Shown: positions 33,901 to 45,800 of the stretch, in pieces
Layout of the letters: each line of letters begins with the position of its first letter
How positions within the stretch are numbered: position 1 is the first letter of the stretch
Assembly: GCF_030247195.1 (NCBI RefSeq)
Contig: NC_080670.1
Span: 159,104,580 to 159,168,579, forward strand
Length of the DNA: 64,000 bases
Direction: 5' to 3'
Source: Topomyia yanbarensis
Lineage: Eukaryota > Arthropoda > Insecta > Diptera > Culicidae
Notes under the pieces: model-generated
What the model was told of the DNA's origin: nothing
What the model saw: only the letters and a program-made list of their open reading frames with translations
Databases searched by the model: none
Program-made: the position numbers and the translations under genes

Positions 33901-36900
33901 GACTTGTACCAGGGTTTTTTTTTTGCGCTGAGTGCAATCGGGCTATTTGTGCTAGCTCCTCTCCGGTCAACAGTTGTTACGGCATTTAATTAGCAAGGGA
34001 CTGGAAGGTGAAGTATATTTTTCAATATTTAGAGTCATAGTACTCAAGGGAGAGCAAGGAGTTGAAGGGAGAAAATTTAGAAAAGCGTGGAAGGATCATA
34101 TATGCAAGCTTAGAGCTCACCGGCGACTTAACCTTTTGTCTGCTAACGTAGGAGTCAGGGTCTTTTGGCATTAGAAATGCGAATCACCTGAGTCTACGGC
34201 TTGTCCGGACAAGCGTAAAGTAACTTGTTACTTCATGCTGTCGGAACCGACCTCTCCGGTGTAAGTTCGGTGCAGCTCTTTCTCTATTTCGTGTATCATG
34301 CTGTCTTGACATGAGTTTTTTCCGAGGCAGCCGAGGGCTTGGCGGTGATGGCGGCTTGCCAGCGCAAGGGGAGTTGTCCAGCTTCTACGCAGGCGGCATT
34401 GGCAAGAGTACTTGGCAGGTGATTGGATGCTAGTCTGATGGAGCGGTTGTAGGTTGGGGCCAAAATGGTGACGAGGCTGTTGCGGCGGAGTCCGGTGGCT
34501 TCGATTCCATAGAAGATCCGGCTCCAGAACCTTGCCGATGTTGATCCAGTAATCCTGTTCTATTTCGGGTGGCCGTAACTAGTCGATCGCACGAGTCGTA
34601 GGCGGCTCTCGCAGTCCCTTTTGACGTGACGAAAATGGGAGAGGAACGTCAGCTTTCTGTCAAAGGACACGCCGAGAATCTTGAGTTCCTTTATGTTGGG
34701 TATGGTGGAGCCGGCCAGGGTGATAGGAGTTCCGGTTGGGCGGTGCGTACTGTTGCAGCAGTGGGAGATAGAGTAATTTCTTCATTTTTCTACTGCTACC
34801 ACATTTGTTCTTTCTTTGGCCTGCAAGGTGGCCAAAAGGCGTTTCATTTTTAACTCGATGGATCCGACAGCGTAGACAGACATCTAACTATCTTTCCGGT
34901 AAATTTGTCATACATATAACGTGTTGAAGGAACCCATCGTTGTCATCAACATTTCCACCGTCTCCATCGATGTACGGTTTAGGCGGCCATCCGGTCGTGC
35001 TTCGAGAAGCGACGCTCCATGATAGTCTCCAATTTATCAGCGCCCTTTCAGCTGGCTCGATCTTGGCCAACACGACACGGTAAGGATTGCTTCAGGGGCG
35101 TTCTCTTCTCTGTACAGCTCCTTATAGCCGGTGAACTTGCTCAGAACTATCTCACGTTTAGAAGCGATCCGGGCCGCTAGGAATATCACCATACGCTCTT
35201 CTCTGACTGCCTCTGATTTTGCTCTCTCAAAGCGTTTTCTGACTTTTAGGCAGGCAGCCCGGAGGATGTTGAGCCTTTCTTTCCATCAATATGCTAGACG
35301 CCGGTAGTTCCTCGGTTCTAATTAGCTTGGCATTGTTATGTCAAATACTTTCGCTACTGTTTCCGACAGCTCATCGGCGTTCGGAATTGGAACGGTGCTG
35401 TCTACACGAAGTGCTTCAGCCCTTGTAGAAGTCCTCCGCGTTACAATACAGTTCCACCGACGTCAGATCACCAATCGGCTCTTGCGTTGGTCAGCCTATC
35501 CCCCTTCACGGTTCAAGCGTTATGGTGTCTATTCCAACAACAACCAGCGTTCGTCCGACAAATGAGTCGGTTTGGGCGTCCTGCATCCGTTTCTGCTGCC
35601 TACACTACCCATGATCGCATATTTGTTCCGTTTTCTGTGGGATTTCCTATATTTATGGGACTGATTTGCGATCATAGGCAGTACACTCTCCACCACTCTA
35701 TTACCGTTATCGGGAGGTACACGACACAACTATGCAACAAGAGCTGCTGTGATATGTCGCAATGATTGGGATCAACGTGCTCCTGATTTCCTGAGCCATT
35801 TAGCTCCGGTTTCCATTAGCTAATTAGCTCTCAGCTCAGCAATCTACTCAGATAGTACCCGGAGGTGAACTCACCGACTGAGCATTCCCCATTTCCTTGA
35901 GCGGCCGCAGGATTTCTCTCGGTCCCGATGTCCGTTTAGTGAGCCAATTAGCTGTCAGCTTTGTAACGAAATACTCGGTCCCCAGTGGCGAGTCTACCCT
36001 ACTCCGACTGTCAATTCGCCAGCGGTGGATTTGTCCCGAAATCGACGCTTGTTTTCCTGAGCCATTTAGCTCCCAACTTCGTCGCTATCTACTCGATGTA
36101 GTTCCTGGCGGGGGACCTAGCCTACTAAACAGGCCAACCGGTAGGGGCCGAGATCTGTCGCCAATTTTTACTACAAGCAAGATATAAAGTATTCGCAGAA
36201 GATAACTTTTTCAAAAGGAAATTCTATTTCAAACATTAGGCACATTTTTGAAGAACATATTTTATTTTCCAATACATAAAATATTTCGGTGAGGGGCGGT
36301 TGTCCCCGGTTAAAACGTGGTATGACGAAATTAATCATTTCCTTGAAGTGACATCGCATTTTCATGGAATGTAAAAAGAGCCTCAAACCTGGTTAATAAT
36401 AAGAGTTCAATAGTACACAGTGGCCTCGACTGGTGATAAGACGTCTCTGCATTTATCGTCACATCAGGATAGTGCAACATATACCAAAGTACTCATCATC
36501 CTCGAATTTCCCTATTTTTTCAGGTCAAAGTTGCCGCACCTCGGATGGTCTTATTTTTTATCACCGTGGTGCTGTACTTCACGCTGGTTGGGCAAACCGA
36601 ACGACAGTCCGTTTCATCTACCGTTCTCAAATGTTTACCAATAGTAAGCTTGTGGATATTCGTCTTCTTGACAGGATTCAAGTTGGAAAAAAGGTATTTA
36701 TACTGAAATCACCCGTACAAACTTTCGATCTAATAGTTGACTTCCGATTCATAAGCTACCGCTACAAACAGTGGATCCTGATTGGACTAGTCTTCTCCTG
36801 CCTGGGTGATCTCCTTCTCAACTATGATATGTTTGAAGCGGGCATGGCCGCTTTTGGAGTGGCACAAATATTCTATATATCAGCATTTGGTTTCAAGCCG

Positions 36901-37379
36901 TTAAAGCCCTGGCTGGGACTACCACTGTATGGTCTAGGTATTGCTGCAGTCGTTCTCATGTTCGACAACCTGCCTCTAATCATCCAGATTTGTCTTCCAA
37001 TCTACGGTGCCCTCCTGCTCACCATGTGTTGGCGATCATGGGCCAGAATTGATACCGTTAAGGTAAGATTGAAGACGCGTGACGAGTTTGAATATATGCA
37101 TTATGTTGATTCGTTTTCTAGAACACCACACGAATGATATGCGGAATTGGTAGTGCACTGTTTGTCATATCTGACAGTATTATAGCATTTGACAAATTCT
37201 ACACCCCAATTAATAACGCCCAAATTGCCATTATGGTCACTTACTATCTGGCCCAATTCGGAATTGCACTGAGCGTAATTGATCGAACCACAACTGCCCC
37301 GTCGAAGTCGTCGGTAGCCAAGAAAAAATCAACCAACCTTCCAAATCAACGCCAAAATGGTACGAAGAAACTGACCTAG
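30940..37379 (+). CDS. TMEM86/YhhN-family protein (lysoplasmalogenase-like)
   Basis: Family members are multi-pass endoplasmic-reticulum membrane proteins that split lysoplasmalogens into an aldehyde and a glycerophospho-head group. Exons are 30940-30966, 36524-36693, 36756-37062 and 37122-37379; GT-AG sites keep frame and give 253 residues, near the usual length. Exon 1 holds only nine codons (MAGPDIGTM) and its place 5.5 kb upstream is inferred from a start codon, a GTAAGT donor and correct phase. About seven or eight hydrophobic segments are visible. Conserved family features include LVFSCLGDLLLNY (acidic residue about 80) and ICGIGSALFVISDSI (SD about 182-183) followed by MVTYYLAQ. The C-terminus is Lys/Ser-rich. 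Coding exons 2-4 are intact. The gene is tail-to-tail with deltex. If exon 1 is wrong, an alternative start must supply the first residues. Confidence 0.85.
30967..32439. other. First part of TMEM86 intron 1, unresolved repeat-like
   Basis: 31450-32320 is richer in GC and has broken frames on both strands, which suggests an old mobile element, but no motif allows a family name. Nothing else stands out. Confidence 0.35.
32440..32720. repeat. Dispersed repeat shared with 27180-27530
   Basis: Shares CGTTTTCGTTTTT, CCGGCGCTAGCTTAGT, GTGTCGGATTC and GGAGAAAAAATAGTTTT with the earlier copy, in the same orientation. The class is unknown. Confidence 0.55.
32877..34860 (-). mobile_element. I-clade LINE fragment: RT end and RNase H
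   Basis: Read on the minus strand from 34860 down: ITLAGSTIPNIKELKILGVS and KLTFLSHFRHVKRDC (RT thumb region), then YGIEATGLRRNSLV and AACVEAGQLPLRWQAAIT, then an RNase H domain at about 33970-33387 with DGSK, FSAEAAAIAWSLY and VVFSDSLSVITPLQ. The order RT then RNase H is typical of the I group. Frameshifts and stops are frequent. The tail 33308-32877 has an open frame rich in Pro, Gln and basic residues and a short TGATAG repeat near 33237. The element lies in intron 1 of the TMEM86 gene, antisense to it. Confidence 0.78.
34890..35600 (-). mobile_element. LOA-type LINE fragment (endonuclease-RT linker)
   Basis: The minus strand reads PKPTHLSDERW, DELSETVAKVFDITMP, ERLNILRAACLKVRKRFE, ARIASKREIVLSKFTGYKEL and GWPPKPYIDGDG across two frames, the order seen between endonuclease and RT in LOA elements. 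At about 34870 it abuts the I-type fragment without an RT start, so two different elements are joined here by deletion or insertion. Confidence 0.65.
35780..36160. repeat. GC-rich repeat related to the tail near 17985-18100
   Basis: Repeats of GAGCCATTTAGCTCC, GCCAATTAGCTGTCAGC and GGCGGGGGACCTAGCCTAC occur in loosely repeated units of roughly 100 bp. It resembles the GC-rich block next to the LOA/R1 remnant at 17985. Probably untranslated sequence of that LINE family. Confidence 0.45.
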
Positions 37380-39813
37380 GTAATGCCATAAACACACACA
37401 CGATCGTCTGTGAGCACACATAAATCTAAACTATTCCCACAGCTATTACTTTCATATTACCGTACGTACAATCATCCTAACACTACCGTCAAACTACAAG
37501 AACAATATCCAGCATCAACAACGATACGTTTGTGAATATCTACACAGCATTGTAAACGTAACATAACTGTACTGCATTCTAAATATTGTGTGTTTTCCCC
37601 TGTTCTAGATGAACCAATTGGTAATGTTGAACAGCAGTGAGTGATAAAATAACAGTAATAATAAGAACACATAGTGTTTGTAACCGAACGTAAACTTACA
37701 TATTGTAACTGTGATCAAACATCTTCCCTCAAACGTTGAGGATAAATCCATAGCACTTTTCGGCAACCTCTTAAACGGAACACCACCACGTATGTATAGG
37801 TAGAACGTAGTTCTCTGTTAGATGTTATATTTACCGAGTTCATAGAAACGTAGCAAATATCAACAACTGTAGACAATGAGACTGTGAATGTTGTTCGTCG
37901 TTTATAATATTTTACTCTTGGTAAATACAGTTTGATCGTTCCCCGGAGAATGGTTGCTATATTATTTTGATGACATTGTAATGCGAATCTCTTTCCAAAC
38001 CCAGGTCTGGAAGCACCGACAAGTCTGATTATAGTTTATTTCAATCAACCGAGAAATATCCTCTGCAGTTTTTCGAAATAGGACTTACTATTCGTTCGAA
38101 TCGCTTTCGAACGAATCTCGCATTCGTCGTAAACAAGAATAAGGGTGAATAACTCCAATGGCGGATTCGAAAACTGGAAACACTGTTTAAAGTAGTTTCA
38201 CCAGGAATCGAGCGATATATTACTGTTAACCTCACCTGCTAGTTGGGTTATTGAAGGAAGCATTCTTTTTTAACTTTTTACAAGCCTTTTGCAACCTACA
38301 ATTGTAGTAACAAATAGTTTATAGTAACCACATGGCTACTGACAATACTTGATATTTTTTGGGCCTCAACAAACGTAAAATTACGTTCAGAAAAAAGCTC
38401 AATATCGCTGAAATAGACAATTTTCTGAATATTTTAATCCTTTATAAGGCGTTGCCACCTTTTCTCTATTACCTCTTCAAAATGAGCAGGTTGTAAGGCC
38501 TTACAAAGATTTAAAAAAGGCACGAGTATATGTAAATTGTTTTCTAGTGTGTAGTAGTTTTCTTACTCAATTTTTTATGCCTTACTACTGTTACTGTGGG
38601 GGTTACTGTGCCCAAATTCATCGTAGCTCCTGTATTCATCCCACTCATTTGAATACATTAGATATAGAGCAGTGTCTGCTCGCTCCATTCAACGCATTAG
38701 GTAAATGGTAGGATGAATAAGGGGGCGTATTGATACCTATTAAGCGCAATCCAATCACTGTAAGCCGAGTTACAATCGAAATAGTGTGACATACTGATTA
38801 ATGAGATGAATAAGGACACGTCTACCCTATATCATTTGAGCTCTACTTTCTAAATGTAGCCATAAGCATTTACATCCTTCAAACTGTCAGAATGATTTTA
38901 TTTGATTTTCTACGAAAATGTAGAAGGGTCCTCTTGTCATATCCGATCTTACTTGACAGTGACTTCCACTTCCACGGCATCTTTGAAAACTAACCTAGTA
39001 AAAGGAAGGTCCATCAAAGCAAACAATTATTCATTATTTTTCGTACAAAATCAAATAAAAACGTTCGACTCATATCTATACCACCAGCTGAAAACCAAAA
39101 AAACGCCACATGCTTTGATGATCCAATTAAATATATAGGCTTATTCGTAAATTAATAAAACTGTCACTGTATTTGATTTGATTTATTTTTCAACTATTTT
39201 AGAATATTTTCTATACAATTCAAACGAGAAAAAAAATTCCATGCAACGTTAAAAACTCTGAAGGAACATAAAGTCTAAATTAAAAATCTTATTTCATCAT
39301 TTTGCTAGACGAATTCTAGTTATGCATTAGCGCTTTGTACATATGGAACGAGAACTTTACTAAAAAAAACCTACAGACTATTGGAAGAAATATTTATATT
39401 CTCATTAGACTAAATATAGCCATTTTTTACTACAAAAGCAATGCAGATAGAATGATCATAACCTCTAAGAGATATTTTTCATTAAACAAATTTTCTTAAG
39501 TTTCTGTGTAAATTATATACCTATTCGACGATGAATTTTATTGGCACAAATTCTTCTCAATCCTAAACGTTGGCTTGATTTTATTTACTACTGTTTCTAA
39601 TCAACGTGAAGATTACATGAAATTATCAATCTTGCTAATAATTACTTTTTCTGTCATATAACACAGGAAGACATTTTTTTTCACGGAAGAATTATCTGTT
39701 TATCACTTCATCTAAAATTTTCACATGAGTAACTGCCCACAAAACACAGTCTTATCGCTTCAGTACGTTTCCGATAAAATAAAAATCAAACACAACCTTT
39801 CAACCCACTTCTC
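37380..39813. other. Shared 3' flank of TMEM86 and deltex
   Basis: Both genes end toward this 2.4-kb stretch. Plus-strand AATAAA occurs only far downstream of TMEM86 (about 39053 and 39155), and a minus-strand AATAAA lies near 39576, about 230 bp after the deltex stop. No mobile-element ends were recognised; a small perfect hairpin is listed separately. Confidence 0.45.
38090..38116. other. Perfect 11-bp hairpin
   Basis: ATTCGTTCGAA (38090-38100), loop TCGCT, TTCGAACGAAT (38106-38116). Function unknown. Confidence 0.5.
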
Positions 39814-42800
39814 TTAATCAGTAACCCCAAGATGAACCAGCTGCTGCATGCATCGCTGCATGTACTGCGGATCCGGAAACATCGAGTACTGCGTCTTGTG
39901 TTCAACACTATTCCACAGTACGACATCCTCCCGGCCGGTAGTAGCCGAGCGGCCGATCGAAAACAGCAACCGTCGGTCGAACGCTATCTTCAGATAGCGC
40001 AGGATTTTCCGCCCCAACAGCCCGTCCGGAAGGTAGCAAGTTCGTGGAAATCCAACAGCGAAGAAAGCTCTTCCTGGGTGGGGATGTTCTTTGCCCTGGA
40101 TGCCAGATGCGATGCTGAAAAATGATGATTGATTTCGAAATTATTTGATACTAAAGGTAAGATCTAGTGAAACTTACTTATACGTGATCTGAATTGTGTT
40201 TTGACCTTCGTGTCCCGGTAGACTTCTTGGGATTACGATCCACGACATTGTTCCCGGGGGTTGGTCGCCATTTTTCTCTCCATAGACCGACATACAGATC
40301 GGGCACTCGATGTAAAGGGTCTGTAATATGATTGGGAGTTGGTTACTGTTTACTCCAGGTACTCTCCTAAATCCAAAAAGGTCATGTGGCTCTGTTAAAC
40401 ACACGCATCGATGCGTCTCAAATATACGAATTAAAAAAAAATTGAAAGGTGTGACAAGACAGGGTCCGGGATACATAGGGATCCAGATGATTTTACAGCT
40501 TACGATAACCAAACATTTTATGTAAATTATTATTTTTGAATATGCAGTAAGATTTCACATTTCTTCGTCCTTTTAAACCATGCATACCAGTGTGTCAAAC
40601 ATGTGTGTTGAGCGAAGAAATCGGCCTCGGTATTCTCTGAACTGTTCCCAAATTTTCTTTGAAAGTGCAAAGAAAGTTTACGATAAGGTACACTGAGACG
40701 TATTTTTCAAAGCTGAAATTTGAACCTCTATAATGAAACCCATAAAATAAATTTCAAATCTGCTTACATATATAACTTCATTTATTAGGAATTAGGAATG
40801 ATTAGGAAATATTTATATTATTTATTATTGAGAATTCCAAATTTCATTTTTTTGCTTCGCGTAGCGGGATATAATATGAAATATAATGATTTCTGCCTTT
40901 GATAATTGTATACCATTTTTGTACCAATTACTCCATAATACATATATATTTGATCTTACCTTAATTCTCAGACAGTGTGTGCTAGCTTTGGCACGTATCT
41001 AGTAGAGGACACTGTACAGAATCGGACATAAATCGTTATGGCAAGGAATATAAGTTATTTTAAACATTACATAATTAGCTATTTCTCTCTTATGTTATGA
41101 AGATGAAATAAACTGCGTAGTATTTTAACAAAAAGAAACAGCGAGAGATTTTACACAATCCAATCGGAAATTAACAATAATAGAGGAATTCTACCAAGAT
41201 TCATCCAAAAACATTCAAAATCTTGACTGACCATCTTTGATTTGGGTGTACCCTATTAGGCATACGTATGTTGGGCATAATGGACGTTAGGCATAATGGA
41301 TGATTGGAATAATGGACGGTAGGCATAAATTATCATGTTGACGTATCTCTTAAAGACACTCATTTTCCGACGGTGTTTGCGTCGCATAGAGAAGTAACTA
41401 CTACCAAATCCTGGCCAAAATAGTATTTTTTTTGTGATTTTGCCAATACTTTTCCACTAAATTGTTTTCCAACCCATCCCCTAATGAATGACTTCAGCAA
41501 CATAGATTTGTCAATCGATAATTTTTATACATTTTTTCATACATTTTTTAACTTTGAATTACATTATTCCACAATGTTATAGATCCCTTTATTGAAATGG
41601 GTTTGAAAAGCGTAATTTTTTTCTATGATATTAAAAATTGTCGGGCACTTCCGTTTAAAGGACAAAGTAAATTGGGTTATCTTCGTCCCGTTTCACGAAT
41701 GAAACATTCCCAATCAATTACATTACCGTTTTTACAACAGCTCAAAACTAGTATGTGTTTGCTGAAGTATAGGCAAAATACGAAACAGAACCTTTGTTGT
41801 GACTTTTCAGAAATTCCTCAAGTGACCAGCAGAATTTGATTAAATGATTTATGAATGCATACAGTTATTTATTTATTGTCTCTGTAAGTATTTTTCCGTT
41901 TCATTGCGATCTGGATATTTATTTAATCAGGATAATTCAAAAATAAGAACTTTTGTTTATTAATCTCTCCGATCAACTATGACAATTGGGTCATTAAATG
42001 AAGAATAAATTTCTCCTTCTATTTCATAAACCGAATGAACCCATTTTTCTAAATATAAGAACGTATACGTTCTACAGAGCTTAAAAAAATTGATATCCCT
42101 GCGTGAACTTGAAAGAAAACGAAATTCAATTCATGCCCGTTGCGATAAATGAAATTTTTGGTTCGTTTCCCTCGTCATTCGTTCTCCCCACACAGCGCAT
42201 TCGGATTCGGACATGTACGGTTTCAGAAGCAAACTGAATTTTGTTGCTATGCTAGTTGTGAGAAAGATTATTGAGCAAAAGTGCACCGGATATAGATAAC
42301 GCAGTTCACTTAAGCTCGAAAATGTAGAAGATTATAACTTCTGCCTTCAAACTGTGCCCATAATAACAAATGAATGCTTTGGTTGGTGAATGATTTTATG
42401 TTTCCTCTGTACTCAAGCATTCGATTCTGCATGAAATTTCAGTCAGTTGGATAGTGAATTAATGAGGGAGGCGTTGAATCTGAATGTCGGAGTCGGTAAA
42501 TGCAAGCAGAAATAGGTAATTGATTTTGAAATTTCGTAGTACTGCTATGTATATATTAAAACTTCGGACTGATTCTTAATTGATTTTATAAAAAAAATGT
42601 AAAAACGTCCTCGTTTGACACCATCGATCCTCCTTGATAGTGAATATAGCCACATGGGTTGGCATCTTGGGCAGTTATCACAGCAAAAAGATAGGGATCA
42701 AGGTAGTTCAATGGAATGTGATCATTAAATTAAAAAAATATTGTGTTATTTGAATCTTGCTTCACGAATACTCACGCACACAGGTTACCATTTAAACCTA

Positions 42801-45800
42801 GACGAATCTTCATTCGTTTAGGTTGTATTCGTTATAAATTTTTATACTGAATACTTGAATAGGTTTTTTGGAACATGGTCTAGAAAGTATATTCACGGTT
42901 TTATGTATATCATCTACAAATATTTGGCTAACGGTGTTATGAAATTTGGTTTTCAATTTGTCGTAGTACCTTTTTTGGTAAAATTGTGCATCATTGACAT
43001 ATTATCATTTACACTGTGTTATTTTCCGGATATCGACTGAAGCATCAAAAGGTTTACGAAGAGATATCGTTGTCAAATGCAAAATTTTGAAGAAGAGCTA
43101 GTGGAAGAACTTAATTGCCCCAAACGAAAAATTAGGCGCATTTCATCGCGACGAGTATTGACGAGTAGCGTTCAAAAAATCCAAAACTCTAAATGCCAAG
43201 CCGTCTAATTGACAACCGTTAACCCCAATATCATCGCCTGATTTGAAGAAATCAAAGCGAAAATAGAATTTATTTTTATTTTCGGCTCTGCATTACAGTG
43301 CTAGGAGGATTAATACGATCATTTACTCGTATATAATTTGATATCGCTAATTGATACATAATAAGGCTTATAAACGTGCCAAATAATTTTGGCCAAGAAT
43401 TTGCTAGTTACACCACTGTGCGTCGCGTAGAAAGAGAACACTTTTCTGATCTTGTAGAAATACGCTGTAAGTTGAACAAACTCGAACAACATTTTATCCT
43501 GCTGTATTAACTTGAATCAAGTTTTGGTCAAATAAAAGAAGCGAAGAAAATCTTTGCCTTAAAGAACGGCTCATGAAATGAAGAATGATCAGTTCAACGA
43601 ATGTAGACATATTGCTGCTTCTACAATGATTTCCTTCCCTATTGTTCAGGTCAATGATTACATGTTTGTTGCCATAAAAGATAAAACTACGTAAACTGTC
43701 TGACACGAGAGAGAATTTTCCATAAATTGTGACAAGTTCCCGAAACAAACAAAGTACCGTCGCATCCGTAGCCCAATACTTAGGCTGTTCGCAATGCTAA
43801 GATGCAAATTTGTTTCAAAATGACAAGCCGTCGGATAATTTAGATCTGTCAAAATACATTTAGAACACGGTTGTCTCAATGCGACCTGTTCTAAATATTG
43901 TTTATTTGATTTTGCTATTGTTTATCACTTTCGTGACACATATTGTTTTTCTGCTGTCAGTCGTCACACATACTAATGAAAAAAAAATAGAACAGTGTTC
44001 TATTCGTGTTTCAAATTGTGGAAAATTTAAAACAGAATAGTCGAGCTGTTTTAAATCTGATCCAAAAAAGTGCTCGAAAAATAGAACTGCATCTCAGCAT
44101 AGCGTTCGATCTGTTTTAGTCGGTGATGTAAAGAAGAACAGCCCATATAGAATACATCAGCGCTGCGAACAGCCTTAGCCTGTCCAAAACACAGCAGGTT
44201 TTCATGAGTTCCGAAAATTAATTGTTGTTCATAACCGAACGAGCCTAAAGCTTATGTCTCAAAAATAAAAACATATTTTTGTTGTTCATTATTGTGAATC
44301 CTCCGTACAGTGTATTGTTTAAGCAACATTCCAGTTGAACTCATTCTGGAACCAGTTCGGAATTCTGACTGGAGTGAGTATGGATTCCAGCTCAAATGCA
44401 ACAACCGATTCCGACTCAATCGGTTTCGGAATGAGCTGGAATCCATACTGACTACATTCAGGGTTCCGAACCAAATTCCGAATGGTTTGACGGGGATTGA
44501 GCTCACCACCGCACTGTTCTGTACCGTTTACAATTCGTTGCAAACTTTTGTTCGTTTCCCCATCTGTGAACACTATTTTTGGTACAAATAAGTGTAGCGA
44601 CGGTAGTAATGGAAGGCGGACCGTTTGTGCTCATCGTGCGGAAGAAGCGATCAACCATGGGAATAAACAGGCGTAGTTTCGCAAGTTTCGGGTCAATTTA
44701 CCGCCACGACTAACCTGTTCTGTGTAATGTGCATATGCGACGGTAAAATTCGCGGTCCGGTTACAAATGTGGTGCAAGATCGCCGTAATGGAACGCTATT
44801 CGGCCACCCGCGTCCCCGGCTCAAAGTAAAAGCTCCGAAGCATCGTCCGTTCTCACCTTGGAGGATCAATTAAGCGAGCCAACCTCTTGTCCAAAGTTTA
44901 TTGCCAAAAAGAACGAAACAGGCGGACAAATATTCTCCCTGGGAAGCTCACTACGGCGATTTCTGGGATTGTTTATAGGGGGTAGACGATCCGGTGCTAG
45001 TTCGCCCAATCACCAGGGAGATTCCAACAAACGAACCAAGCTCATCTCCCTAGCTAATTTTAAAGTATCGCTGCCGAAGAAACCAACGATATACCGGATA
45101 AACTCGGCCGTTGTAGCCCCAGCCGGTTGGAAAAAACAGTCGCCTTTTTGCCATTACCAGCAGCATCTGATCCGCAGTAATAGCCGGGGAGAGTTGGAGA
45201 AAATAAATACGGCAAAAGTAATTATTTATTTGTTTTGTTTGCTCTGTTTGTTTGAATACTAAAATCCGAAATTCTTAGTAGAAGCAAATTGGCCGCCCTG
45301 TCATATAGGGACCGCGAGGTAGAAAAATGAAGAACCCAAGTAGAGGGTAAACCGCTACCTACAGATTGATGACAAATTGACAGGGAAAGCGGAGCACCTG
45401 TGAACGCGGCATTGCATTTATCACTCATACGACTAATGGAGTCCGGATAAAGCACCGACAATAAAAACCAACATTTGCACATGAAAAATTACTTTCAATC
45501 ACACGAGTTATCCGTATTAATAAAACCTTCGGAGAATGAGGTAATAAATGTATCACAGCGTACTTTTTGAGCTAACTGATCTGCTGACAATTCCATTTTA
45601 CTTTGCTTTCGGTTTTCTTGCTAATGGAGCGGATATTTTGACACATTTGTTGACGAAAGCAAAAATTCACACGATCTCCGGCGCGAGGAGTGATTCCCGA
45701 GCAAATTACACATCATACATCTCTTTGATAGACCATAAATAGTCTGTGTTAAGTCAGACCGGACTAAGTCGCAAAACATAAAAAAATGAGATAATGATAC

